From: Myxococcales bacterium | Lineage (GTDB): Bacteria; Myxococcota_A; Polyangia; Polyangiales; Polyangiaceae | Direction of reading: 5' to 3' | Assembly (NCBI GenBank): GCA_016794345.1 | Contig: JAEUKE010000035.1 | Span: 1 to 52,692, forward strand | DNA length: 52,692 nucleotides | Part shown: positions 17,420-25,633 of the stretch, in pieces | How positions within the stretch are numbered: position 1 is the first letter of the stretch | Layout: every line of letters starts with the position of its first letter | Position numbers and translations under genes: made by a program | The notes under the pieces: generated by a model | Database searches by the model: none | Told to the model about the DNA's origin: nothing | Seen by the model: only the letters and a program-made list of their open reading frames with translations

Positions 17420-19471
17420 TCAGGCCGGGCCCTCGTTCTTGCAGTTGGCGGAGCAACCATCGCCGCCCACGGTGTTGCCGTCGTCACACTCCTCCATCTC
17501 GGAGGCCTGCTTGACGCCGTCGCCGCAGCGCGGCCCGAGCGTGCAGTCCGTGTTGCAGCCGCCGTAGCTGCCGTCGTTGTTCGCGCCCTCGTCGCACTGC
17601 TCGCCGAAGACGCTGTTCGTGATGCCGTCGCCGCAGTAGGCGCCGAGCACGCACCCGGGCGCGCACCCGGGCGCGCCGGTGAAGCTATACGTCGCGAGGT
17701 TCACGCCCTCGTCGCACTCCTCCGGCGGGTCTTGCTGCAGGTCGTCGCCGCAGCGGGGGCCCGGCGTGCAGTCCGGCATGCAGCCGCCGTAGCTCCCGTC
17801 GTTGACGCCGTCGTCGCAAAGCTCGTCGCCGGCCACGATGCCGTCGCCACAGTCGGTCTCGCACACGCTCTTCGCGCTGACGAACCCGTTCAAGGTCAGG
17901 TTGAAGTTCGACGCGTCGGTGTGCCGCTCGGCGTGGAAGAGCGCCACCTCGTAGACGTTGCCTGCCACCAGGCCGAGCGTTGTCGCCAGGGCCGTGTCGA
18001 GCGTGAACGACCCCGAGCGGCTCGGATGCAGACCGCCGAGATCGAGGGCAAGACCGCCGTTGATGAAGACCCAGACGTCGTCGTCGCCCGAGAACGCCAG
18101 CTCCTCGTCGCCGTGGAACGTGAACCAGGTGCGGATCTCGGAGGTGAACGCGAAGTTGTGCCCGGCGGAGCTGCTCTCGTTGCCCAGACCCACCCAGCCG
18201 ATGCCGTCGAGCGGGAAGAAGCTGGCGTCCGGGAAGTAGTAGCTGCCGTCGGGCTGCTGATTGAGCGTGAGCTGGGAGACGTGTTTGACGTTGATCCCCG
18301 GCACGTCGTTGTACCACTGGTCGAAATTGGCCTGCGTGGTGGTCTGTTGACCGTAAGGGCACGGGCCGACGAGCGATGCCTCACAGATGCCCGTGTACGC
18401 CGGCTTCTTGTCGGCCTGGAGCGTGGCGCCGACCAACCCGAGCGTCGCCTGGCTCCCCGAGAACGCCTGGAAGTCGGGGTGCTTCGTCGAGCCACCCTGC
18501 GGGATGCCGATGAAATCGCGGAAGGCGACGGGCACGACGAGCTGGGTCGGCAGCGGGCCCTGGACGTCGATGCAACCGAAGCCCGCCTCGACCGTGCACG
18601 TCGCCGAGCAGCCGTCGCCGTCGCTCGTGTTTCCGTCGTCGCACTCTTCCATGTCGGAGGGGAGGATGAGCCCGTCTCCGCAGTTCGACGTGCACGGGCC
18701 GATGGAGCACGTCGGCTCGATCTGACAGAACGGGTTGCAGCCATCTCCGATGTCGTCGTTGCCGTCGTCGCAGGGCTCGTCCCCCTCCTTGATGCCGTCG
18801 TTGCAGATCGTCAGGTGACACGGCGCGCCGGGGGCGCCACACGCCCAGCCCGGCTCGCGCTGGCAGGTGTCGGAGCAGCCGTCCCCCGACATCGGGACAG
18901 CATCGTCATCTTCGCACTCCTCGTTGCCGGCGATGATGCCGTCGCCGCAGAGGGCGGCGGTGCACGGGAAGCTCGGGACGTTGCACTGCCACCCAGGCTC
19001 GATCTCGCAGAGGTCGGAGCAGCCGTCGCCGGCCGTGACGTCCCCGTCATCACACTCCTCCGCGCCGGTGAGGAGCCCGTCGCCACACACCACCGTGGAG
19101 ACGCAGAGCTGGCCGGGGGTGGGGCAGGCGAAGTCCGCCTCGACGGTCTTGCAGTCGGCCGAGCAGCCGTCGCCGGGCATGCTGTTGCCGTCGTCGCAGA
19201 CCTCCCCCGCCTGGATGAGCCCGTCGCCGCAGCCGGTCGTGTCGGGTCCGCCGCCCCCGCCGTCACCCGAGCCGCCGGCACCGCCGCCGCCGGAGATCTG
19301 GATTCCCGTGCTCGAGCTCTGCGTGGTCGAAGCGTCGCCGCCGCCACCCTCCCCCCCACCGCCCGTCTGCCCGACCACCACCTCCGGGTCCCCGCAACCG
19401 GCGAGAAGCAAGAGCGGGAGGAGGCGAGCAGACCTCGAGCGGCGAACAAGCGGAAGCAGGGCCATCGTCAT
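17420..19471 (-). CDS. fibro-slime domain lipoprotein with DUF4215 Cys-rich repeats
   Basis: 683 residues starting MTMALLPLV, with lipoprotein signal LLPLLLLAGC. A Gly/Ser/Thr tether of about 65 residues follows, then five DUF4215-type repeats (CGDGxxxxxExCDDGNxxxGDGCSxxC). A fibro-slime domain spans about 300-500 (FRDFIGIPQGG, HPDF, WFTFHGDEELAFSGDDDVWV, INGGLALDLGGLH, FHAERHTDASNF), and four more repeats end the protein. The fibro-slime domain (TIGR02148) is PA14-like and found in slime-mould and bacterial surface proteins; a calcium-dependent carbohydrate-binding role is likely. The DDDVWVFINGG block is the PA14-type metal/ligand site. It converges on the kinase remnant with a 3-base gap. 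Confidence 0.93.
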   Translation of the reverse strand: MTMALLPLVRRSRSARLLPLLLLAGCGDPEVVVGQTGGGGEGGGGDASTTQSSSTGIQISGGGGAGGSGDGGGGGPDTTGCGDGLIQAGEVCDDGNSMPGDGCSADCKTVEADFACPTPGQLCVSTVVCGDGLLTGAEECDDGDVTAGDGCSDLCEIEPGWQCNVPSFPCTAALCGDGIIAGNEECEDDDAVPMSGDGCSDTCQREPGWACGAPGAPCHLTICNDGIKEGDEPCDDGNDDIGDGCNPFCQIEPTCSIGPCTSNCGDGLILPSDMEECDDGNTSDGDGCSATCTVEAGFGCIDVQGPLPTQLVVPVAFRDFIGIPQGGSTKHPDFQAFSGSQATLGLVGATLQADKKPAYTGICEASLVGPCPYGQQTTTQANFDQWYNDVPGINVKHVSQLTLNQQPDGSYYFPDASFFPLDGIGWVGLGNESSSAGHNFAFTSEIRTWFTFHGDEELAFSGDDDVWVFINGGLALDLGGLHPSRSGSFTLDTALATTLGLVAGNVYEVALFHAERHTDASNFNLTLNGFVSAKSVCETDCGDGIVAGDELCDDGVNDGSYGGCMPDCTPGPRCGDDLQQDPPEECDEGVNLATYSFTGAPGCAPGCVLGAYCGDGITNSVFGEQCDEGANNDGSYGGCNTDCTLGPRCGDGVKQASEMEECDDGNTVGGDGCSANCKNEGPA

Positions 19472-19639
19472 CCAAGCTACGGGCCCGTGAGCCAGCGGGT
19501 CAAGTGACACCGGATTCTTCCACAATCAACGGAACGGGCTCGCACCAAGGCCTACATATGGCGTGAGAGTTTGCGCGCCCCGAGCCGCGCTGCTACTCGA
19601 CCCTGTTGGTAGGCAGCGACAAGGGGTCGGTGCAGCAAG

Positions 19640-20743
19640 ATGACATCCTCGCTTCCACGCTTCTTCTCGGCGCTCCTTGCGCTCGTCGCCCTGGCCCTCC
19701 CGGCCGGCCGCGCCCTCGCGGAGGATGACGGCGCCGAGACCAAGAAGGCTTCCGCCTTCGTCCCCGCCAAGCCGACCGAAGCCTCCCAGACGCAGAAGAC
19801 CGTCGACGAACGGGGCGGGATCAACCCCTGCATGACGGAGGACCCGGGCAACGGGGTCTACGAGCCCTGGAACCGCGCGCCGACCGTCGGGCAGATGCTC
19901 ATCCCGTCGCGAGGGGGCGTGACGAAGGACGGGAAGTTCGACGTCATCGTCCATTTTCACGGCCACGATCCGGCGCGGAAAGAGTTCGTCCGCGTGATGG
20001 ACGGCGTTGTCTTCGTCGGCATCACGCTCGGAATCGGCTCCGGCGTGTACGGCGAGACGTTCGCCGCACCCAACGCGTTCAAGGAGCTCATCGCGAGCGT
20101 GGAGGAGGAGGTCGCCAAGAAGCGCGGCCTGAAGAGCGCGAAGGCGCGCAAGATCGGGCTCTCGGCCTGGAGCGCGGGTTACGGCGCGGTCGAGCAGATC
20201 CTCCGGCAGGACTTCGGCAAGGAGCGTGTCGATTCCGTCATTCTCCTCGACGGTCTACACGCCGGATACAACGGGGACGGCTCCCTCAACGACGGCCAGC
20301 TGACGCCGTTCGTCGATTTCGCGAAGCGCGCGAAGGCCGGCAAGCGCTTCTTCTTCTTCAGCCACTCCTCCATCATCCCGCCGGGGTACGCGTCCACCAC
20401 CGAGACGGCGGGTTACATCGTCCACAAGCTCGGCGCGAAATACAAAACCGGCAAGTCACGCAAGGACCGCTGGGGTCTCGAGCAGAACCACAAGTTCGAC
20501 TCGGGCAACGTCCACATCCGCGGCTACGACGGCAACGACAAGATGGACCACTGCGCGCACATCGGGCTCCTGCGCGACGTGCTGAAGGTCCACATCAAGC
20601 CGCGCTGGAAGAGCCCGAAGGGCTTCGGACCGAAGAAGACCGAGGGCGGCGAGAAGACCGCCGACAAGGGCGACAAGGCCGAGAAGAAGAAGAAGAAGAA
20701 GAAAAAGAAGGCGGCCGACCGCAAGACCGCCAAACGCGAGTGA
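19640..20743 (+). CDS. secreted alpha/beta-hydrolase-like protein with Lys-rich tail
   Basis: 367 residues. Signal peptide (FFSALLALVALALPAGRALA) then a globular domain: VIVHFHGHDP at 103-111 (oxyanion-type HFHG), WSAGYGAVEQIL with a Gly-x-Ser-x-Gly-like elbow (LSAWSAGYG, Ser 178), LLDGLHAGYNGD (acid candidate) and a late DHCAHIGLL His. This is the order of serine alpha/beta hydrolases, although the elbow lacks the first Gly. The C-terminus is a run of Lys/Glu/Ala (KKKKKKKKK), perhaps for binding anionic surfaces or DNA. Substrate unknown. The promoter lies in the 168 bases between it and the divergent lipoprotein gene. Confidence 0.78.
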   Translation: MTSSLPRFFSALLALVALALPAGRALAEDDGAETKKASAFVPAKPTEASQTQKTVDERGGINPCMTEDPGNGVYEPWNRAPTVGQMLIPSRGGVTKDGKFDVIVHFHGHDPARKEFVRVMDGVVFVGITLGIGSGVYGETFAAPNAFKELIASVEEEVAKKRGLKSAKARKIGLSAWSAGYGAVEQILRQDFGKERVDSVILLDGLHAGYNGDGSLNDGQLTPFVDFAKRAKAGKRFFFFSHSSIIPPGYASTTETAGYIVHKLGAKYKTGKSRKDRWGLEQNHKFDSGNVHIRGYDGNDKMDHCAHIGLLRDVLKVHIKPRWKSPKGFGPKKTEGGEKTADKGDKAEKKKKKKKKKAADRKTAKRE

Positions 20744-20752
20744 GCGCGGGGC

Positions 20753-22768
20753 TCAGGCCCCGAGGCCTTGGCGGCGCATGAGCGCGTCCACGCTGGGCTC
20801 CCTGCCGCGGAACCGGCGGTAGAGCACCTCGGGGTCCTCGCTGTCTCCCTTGGAGAGGATCGAGGTGCGGAACGCCTCGCCGACCTCGCGGCTGAACAGC
20901 CCTTCCTCCAGGAAGCGGCTGAAGGCGTCCGCCTCGAGCACCTCCGCCCATTTGTAGGAGTAGTAGCCGGCGGCGTAGCCGACCGGGCTCGCGAAGAGGT
21001 GCGCGAAGCTCGTGATCATCGAGAAGCCGTCGGGGAGCTTGGCCGTGACGTGGCGCTGGAGCACCTCACGCGCGCGCGCGACCGGATCGCCCGCGGTCGG
21101 ATCGAACCGCCGGTGCAGATCCAGATCCACCTCCGCGTATCCGAGCTGCTGCATCTGGGTGCTCGCGGCCCGGAAGGTCCGCGCCCTCCGGAGCTTGTCG
21201 AACAGCTCATCCGGGATGACGGCGCCGCTCTGGTAGTGGCGCGCGATGAGGTCGACCGCCGGGCGCTCCCAGGTCCAGTTCTCCATGATCTGGCTCGGGA
21301 GCTCGACGAAGTCCCAGGCGACGCTGGTCCCGGCGAGGCGCCTGACGGGCACCCTGCTCAGGCACTGGTGCATGAGATGACCGAGCTCGTGGAAGAGCGT
21401 CTCGACCTCGCGATGACTGAGGAGCGCGGGCGTGTCGCCGACGGCGGGCGTGAAGTTCGCCGCCACCACTGCGGCGTGCGCGCCGGGCGGCGTCGCCGTG
21501 CGGAGCGGCGCCATCCACGCGCCCTGCACCTTGTTGTCGCGTGGGAAGAGGTCGAGATACACCGTGGCGAGGATCGCGCCCGCCTCGTCCAGCATGCGAT
21601 AGGGCCGCACCGCAGCGTCCCACGTGGGGATCTCGACCGGCTCGAAGCGCACGCCATAGAGCCGCGAGAGGATCTCGAACAGCCCGGCGAGCACGGTCTC
21701 CATCGGGAGGTAGGGCCGGAGCTTCTCCTCGTCGAAGTCGAACTGCGCGCGCCGCTGCTTCTCCGCGTAGTAGGGCACGTCCCACGCGTCGAGCTGACGC
21801 CCGGCGAACGTCGCGAGCGCGGCCTTCTCCTTCTCGAAGTAGGACGCGGTGCGGTCGCGGAGGTCGTCCACGAAGCGGTGGGCTCGCTCGCCGGTCTTCG
21901 CCATCCGGTCGGCCGTGGTGAAGTCCGAAAAATCCGAGAAACCGAGGAGCTTCGCCTTGCGCCGGCGGAGCTCGAGGATCTCGCGGATGAGGCCGGAGTT
22001 GTCGTGCTCGCCGCTCGACGCGCGGCTCGTGTGAGCCCGATAGAGCTCCTCCCGGAGCTCTTTGTCGTCGAGGTAGGTGAGCGCCGGGGTGAAGCTCGGC
22101 GCGTGCAGCGTGAAGCGGAACCCCTCCTTTCCTTTCTGCTTGGCGCTCTCGCGCGCAGCGAGCTTGGCGAGCTCCGGCAGACCGGCCAGGCGCGACTCGT
22201 CTTCGATGACGAGCTCGTAAGCATTCGTGGAGTCGAGGACGTTCTGCTGAAACTTGGTCGTGAGCTTCGTCAGGGCGACGTCGATCTCGGTGAGCTCCTT
22301 CTTCCCCTCGGGAGGGAGCTCGGCGCCGTGGCGCCGGAACTCGTCGAGCGTCTTGTCGAGGTGGCGGCGCTTGACCGGATCGAGCGCCCGCGCCTCGTCC
22401 GTCTCGGCGAACGCGCGGAGCGCGGCGTAGAGCCCGGCGTGCAGCGGGAGCTCCGACCAGAAGGCGGAGAGCTTCGGCTGAGCGCGGTTCCACACCTCGC
22501 GGAACGCCGGGCTGGTCGCGGCGCTCTCGAGGTGCTCACACACGACACCGAGGCGCTCGAGCGCCTCGGTCGCGCCCTCGAGCGCGCCCAGCGTCGAGTC
22601 GTAGGTCCGCGCGGTCGCCGTGCTCGCGATGGACTCGAGCGCGGCGCGTGCGCCCGCGATGAGCGCGTCTGCGGCGGGCTCCACGTGCGCCGGCTCGATC
22701 CTGTCGAACGGGATGGGATCGGCGAACGCGAGCAGCGGGTTCTCAAGGACCGGGGGGGACGTAGCCAT
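20753..22768 (-). CDS. prlC: oligopeptidase A (M3 metallopeptidase)
   Basis: 671 residues, full length for the family (about 680). It starts LENPLLAFADPIPFDRIEP as in PrlC/OpdA. The zinc motif is HELGH at about 460-464 (FHELGHLMHQCLSRVP), with the downstream Glu in the helix containing SQIMENWTWE. Other family blocks are GYYSYKWAEVLEAD and YFEKEKAA. It degrades short peptides and signal-peptide fragments in the cytoplasm; no signal peptide is present. Its ATG lies 26 bases inside the end of the upstream VCBS lipoprotein gene, so the two are probably co-transcribed. Confidence 0.95.
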   Translation of the reverse strand: MATSPPVLENPLLAFADPIPFDRIEPAHVEPAADALIAGARAALESIASTATARTYDSTLGALEGATEALERLGVVCEHLESAATSPAFREVWNRAQPKLSAFWSELPLHAGLYAALRAFAETDEARALDPVKRRHLDKTLDEFRRHGAELPPEGKKELTEIDVALTKLTTKFQQNVLDSTNAYELVIEDESRLAGLPELAKLAARESAKQKGKEGFRFTLHAPSFTPALTYLDDKELREELYRAHTSRASSGEHDNSGLIREILELRRRKAKLLGFSDFSDFTTADRMAKTGERAHRFVDDLRDRTASYFEKEKAALATFAGRQLDAWDVPYYAEKQRRAQFDFDEEKLRPYLPMETVLAGLFEILSRLYGVRFEPVEIPTWDAAVRPYRMLDEAGAILATVYLDLFPRDNKVQGAWMAPLRTATPPGAHAAVVAANFTPAVGDTPALLSHREVETLFHELGHLMHQCLSRVPVRRLAGTSVAWDFVELPSQIMENWTWERPAVDLIARHYQSGAVIPDELFDKLRRARTFRAASTQMQQLGYAEVDLDLHRRFDPTAGDPVARAREVLQRHVTAKLPDGFSMITSFAHLFASPVGYAAGYYSYKWAEVLEADAFSRFLEEGLFSREVGEAFRTSILSKGDSEDPEVLYRRFRGREPSVDALMRRQGLGA

Positions 22769-24404
22769 CTCTCAGGTAGCTTCCACGACCAGTGGGCCAG
22801 AGCAAGCAGTTGTCGCTCGAGCTCGCGACGCCGTAGACGAGGACCTGCGGCCCGCCGTCTTCGGCGTCTTTCAGGCTGACGACGATGTCGAGCGTACCAT
22901 CGCCGTCCGCGTCCGCGATCGTCGGGACGGGCATGGCGCCGCGCCCCGGTAGAGGCAGCCGGTGGAGCAAATTGCCTCCCCCGTCGAGCACGAACAGCTC
23001 ACCGAAGCCGTCTTCGGTCGAATACGTCGAGAAGACGATCTCCGGCGCGCCGTCCTTCGAAAGATCCGCCACGACCACCCCGCCGGTGGCGACCACGTCG
23101 CTCTGGGTGTACGCGACGTCGAAGATGACGTTCGCCGAGGCGTCGACCGCGTGGATCTTCCCGTCGAAGCCGGCGAAGACCATCTCCGGCCCGGGGCGGT
23201 TCGGATCGATGTCGGCCACCGTGACCTGGTTCGTGATGGCCACGACGTTGGTTTCACCGTAGTCCCAGAGCCCGCTCAAATAGTCCGGGAAGTGCAGCGG
23301 CGTGCTCCAGGCCGCGGGCCGCGTGCCGTCGTTGTTCAAGACCCAGAGCGCCACCCCCTTCTCGCGGTCGTCCTGCGAGGCGTTCTGGACCGACGCCACG
23401 TAGACGAGCTCGGCCTTGCCGTCGCCGTCGAGGTCCGCGATCGCCGGCGCGGTGTTCGTGTGGTGGGCCTGCAGGGCCGTCGACTCCTCCTCCGCGTAGC
23501 CTTGCTTCGCCTCCTCGAAATCATGCAGGCCTCGGACGCCGAGGAACTTCGTCTTGCCCTCGAAGACCGGCGCGCAGTCGAACGCGCGGCCGGTGCCGTC
23601 GTGGAGCGAGTTGTAGGAGTTGTCTTGCGTCGCGAAGATGTCGCTCACGCCGTCCGCGTCGACGTCGCCGATCGCGACGTTCTGGTCGTAGCCGTTGTAG
23701 ACGTAACAAGCGTCGTCGCAGCCGGAGGCGCCGCTCGTGTTGGGCGGGAAGCCGGCGACCGGGCTGCCGTCCGACTTGAACGCCATGATGATGTCGTTCT
23801 GCCCGTTTTGGTCGAGGTTCTGCGTCGTGACGCTGACGAGCTCGAGATCCCCGCCGCCGTCGATGTCGCCGGCGGCGAGGCTGCGCAGCTCACCCCGCCA
23901 CGTGGCCGGGAAGCCCGGGAGCTCGGCCCCCGTCGCGTCCCAGGCGTAGATCTTGTCGTCCGATGCCTGGGCGACCTCGAGGCCTGGCCGGCTCGGCACC
24001 AGATCGGCCACGACGGGCGACGCCCAGCACCGGCCGTCGACGTCGTTCTTCCAGACGATGCTCCCGTCGGCGTGCCAGACGATCACGCGACCGTGCCGCG
24101 CGACGACGATCTCTGGCGTTCCGTCCTCGTCGAGATCGGCGACCGCCGGCGAGGCCAGCCACGCCTCGTGCCACTCGTCGGCGAGCTCGTGTGTGACGAC
24201 AGGCTCCGCGACGGTCTTGCTCCCGCCCTCGGTGGCCGCATCGCAGGAAGGAGGGGGCGGCTGCACCGCGCCGCCTCCGACCCCCGCGGGTCCCATCGGC
24301 CCGCCCGCGGAGCCGCCCTCGCCGCCGTCGTCGGAGCAAGCAACGAAAGAAGCCGGCGCGATCGCGCAAGACGCGACCAGGAAGAAAAAAGCAGGGCGAG
24401 CCAT
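22743..24404 (-). CDS. FG-GAP/VCBS-repeat lipoprotein
   Basis: 553 residues. Signal with lipobox FVAC, then a Gly/Pro tether. From about residue 80 there is a seven-bladed beta-propeller type series of Ca-binding FG-GAP/VCBS units: VADLDEDGTPEIVVA, AAGDIDGGGDLELVS, AIGDVDADGVSDIF, AIADLDGDGKAELVYVA, TVADIDPNRPGPEMVFA, VVADLSKDGAPEIVFS, TIADADGDGTLDIVVS. Each has the D-x-D-x-D-G calcium loop. Such propellers sit on the cell surface and bind other proteins or polysaccharides. It ends SYLRDGYVPPGP, overlapping prlC by 26 bases. Confidence 0.92.
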   Translation of the reverse strand: MARPAFFFLVASCAIAPASFVACSDDGGEGGSAGGPMGPAGVGGGAVQPPPPSCDAATEGGSKTVAEPVVTHELADEWHEAWLASPAVADLDEDGTPEIVVARHGRVIVWHADGSIVWKNDVDGRCWASPVVADLVPSRPGLEVAQASDDKIYAWDATGAELPGFPATWRGELRSLAAGDIDGGGDLELVSVTTQNLDQNGQNDIIMAFKSDGSPVAGFPPNTSGASGCDDACYVYNGYDQNVAIGDVDADGVSDIFATQDNSYNSLHDGTGRAFDCAPVFEGKTKFLGVRGLHDFEEAKQGYAEEESTALQAHHTNTAPAIADLDGDGKAELVYVASVQNASQDDREKGVALWVLNNDGTRPAAWSTPLHFPDYLSGLWDYGETNVVAITNQVTVADIDPNRPGPEMVFAGFDGKIHAVDASANVIFDVAYTQSDVVATGGVVVADLSKDGAPEIVFSTYSTEDGFGELFVLDGGGNLLHRLPLPGRGAMPVPTIADADGDGTLDIVVSLKDAEDGGPQVLVYGVASSSDNCLLWPTGRGSYLRDGYVPPGP

Positions 24405-24469
24405 GGTAGGCCCAGGATAGCGCTCGGGGGTTGCGTTTGTCCGCGCCCCTTGTCACATGGGGCCGACCA

Positions 24470-25510
24470 ATGACGACCTCGATCGCAGTCGTGGGGGTGA
24501 GCGGGTTCTCCGGGATCGAGCTCGTGCGCTTGGCCGCGCAGCGGGCCGACGTCGCCGTGGTGAGCGTCCTCAGCGACCGCTGGAAAGACGTCGGGCTCGG
24601 CCGCTGGATACCGGGCCTTCCTGCTGCGCTCGCCGCTCTCGTCGTGCGCCCCCAGGCAGACGCGCTCGCCGCCGCGCGCGAAGCGGACGTCGTGGTGCTC
24701 GCGACCCCAGCCGAGGCCTCCGCCGATCTCGCGCCCAAGATCCTCGGTCTTGGCCGGCGCGTCCTCGACCTCTCGGGCGCCTTCCGACTCACGAGCCCCG
24801 ACGTGTTCCGGGAGTACTACCGGTTCGAGCACCCCGAGCCGGCCCTGCTCGCCGAAGCTCACTACGGCCTACCGCAGCTTCCAGCCGCGGCCGGCGACGC
24901 GCCGAGGCTCCGCGAAGCCCGCCTCGTCGCCAACCCGGGCTGCTACGCGACGGCAGCTATCTTGCCGCTCGCACCGCTGGTCGCGGAGGGGCTGGCCGAG
25001 CCTGACGCGTTGTTCGTGGACGGCAAGAGCGGCGTGACCGGCGCCGGCCGCAAGGTCGCCGAGAACCTCCTCTTCACCGAGGTGAGCGAGAACCTTTCGC
25101 CCTACCGCGTCGCGAACCACCAGCACACGCCGGAGATCGAGCTCGCCCTCTCACGCGTGGCAAAACATGACGTTTCTGTCACGTTTGCACCGCACCTCGC
25201 CCCGCTGAGGCGCGGGCTCATCGCCACCACGTTCGGGCGGCTCACCGAGCGCGGGCGCAGCGCCGACCTCGACGGCGCGCTCCGCCGCGCCTACGCCCAG
25301 GCCTCCTCGCCTTTCCCCGACCCGGTCGTGGAGGTCGTCGCTCCGGAGGAGGTGACGGTGAAAGACGTCTGGGGCAGGCCGACCGCGCGCGTCGGGGCGC
25401 GGGGCGACTCGCGACGCGGCAGCTTCGTGGCGATCGGCTCGCTCGACAACCTCCTGAAGGGCGCGGCGTCCCAGGCCATGGAGAACCTGCTCGGTATGGT
25501 CGAGCGCTGA
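24470..25510 (+). CDS. argC: N-acetyl-gamma-glutamyl-phosphate reductase
   Basis: 346 residues from MTTSIAVVGVSGFSG. The NADP-binding loop is VGVSGFSG (8-15) and the catalytic Cys is 158 in NPGCYATAAI. The dimerisation and substrate His block HQHTPEIELAL is present, as is the C-terminal GSLDNLLKGAASQAMEN. It makes N-acetylglutamate semialdehyde, the third step of arginine synthesis, in the cytoplasm. Length matches ArgC (about 340). No other arg gene is within reach, so arginine genes are scattered here. A terminator-like hairpin follows the stop. The upstream in-frame start at 24431 would add residues not found in the family. Confidence 0.96.
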   Translation: MTTSIAVVGVSGFSGIELVRLAAQRADVAVVSVLSDRWKDVGLGRWIPGLPAALAALVVRPQADALAAAREADVVVLATPAEASADLAPKILGLGRRVLDLSGAFRLTSPDVFREYYRFEHPEPALLAEAHYGLPQLPAAAGDAPRLREARLVANPGCYATAAILPLAPLVAEGLAEPDALFVDGKSGVTGAGRKVAENLLFTEVSENLSPYRVANHQHTPEIELALSRVAKHDVSVTFAPHLAPLRRGLIATTFGRLTERGRSADLDGALRRAYAQASSPFPDPVVEVVAPEEVTVKDVWGRPTARVGARGDSRRGSFVAIGSLDNLLKGAASQAMENLLGMVER

Positions 25511-25515
25511 GAAGC

Positions 25516-25536
25516 GCTGGGGCCTTCGCCCCCAGC
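25516..25536 (+). terminator. hairpin after argC, possible terminator
   Basis: GCTGGGG at 25516-25522 pairs with CCCCAGC at 25530-25536 around a 7-base loop, 6 bases after the argC stop. There is no T-tract, so it may be Rho-dependent or only an RNA end stabiliser. Confidence 0.4.
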
Positions 25537-25633
25537 TGAGCAGCGCCTGGACGACGACGGCGAGCCGATCGAGTCGGTGCCGGAGGACGCGCGCGACCGC
25601 GAATGCTCGGCGTCGTCCGCACCGAGTAGCGCG

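Noticed and set aside
17732..19507. 591-codon plus-strand frame
   Set aside because: Antisense to the fibro-slime lipoprotein, whose repeats and domain are clear.
20768..22879. 703-codon plus-strand frame
   Set aside because: Antisense to prlC, which carries an intact HELGH motif.
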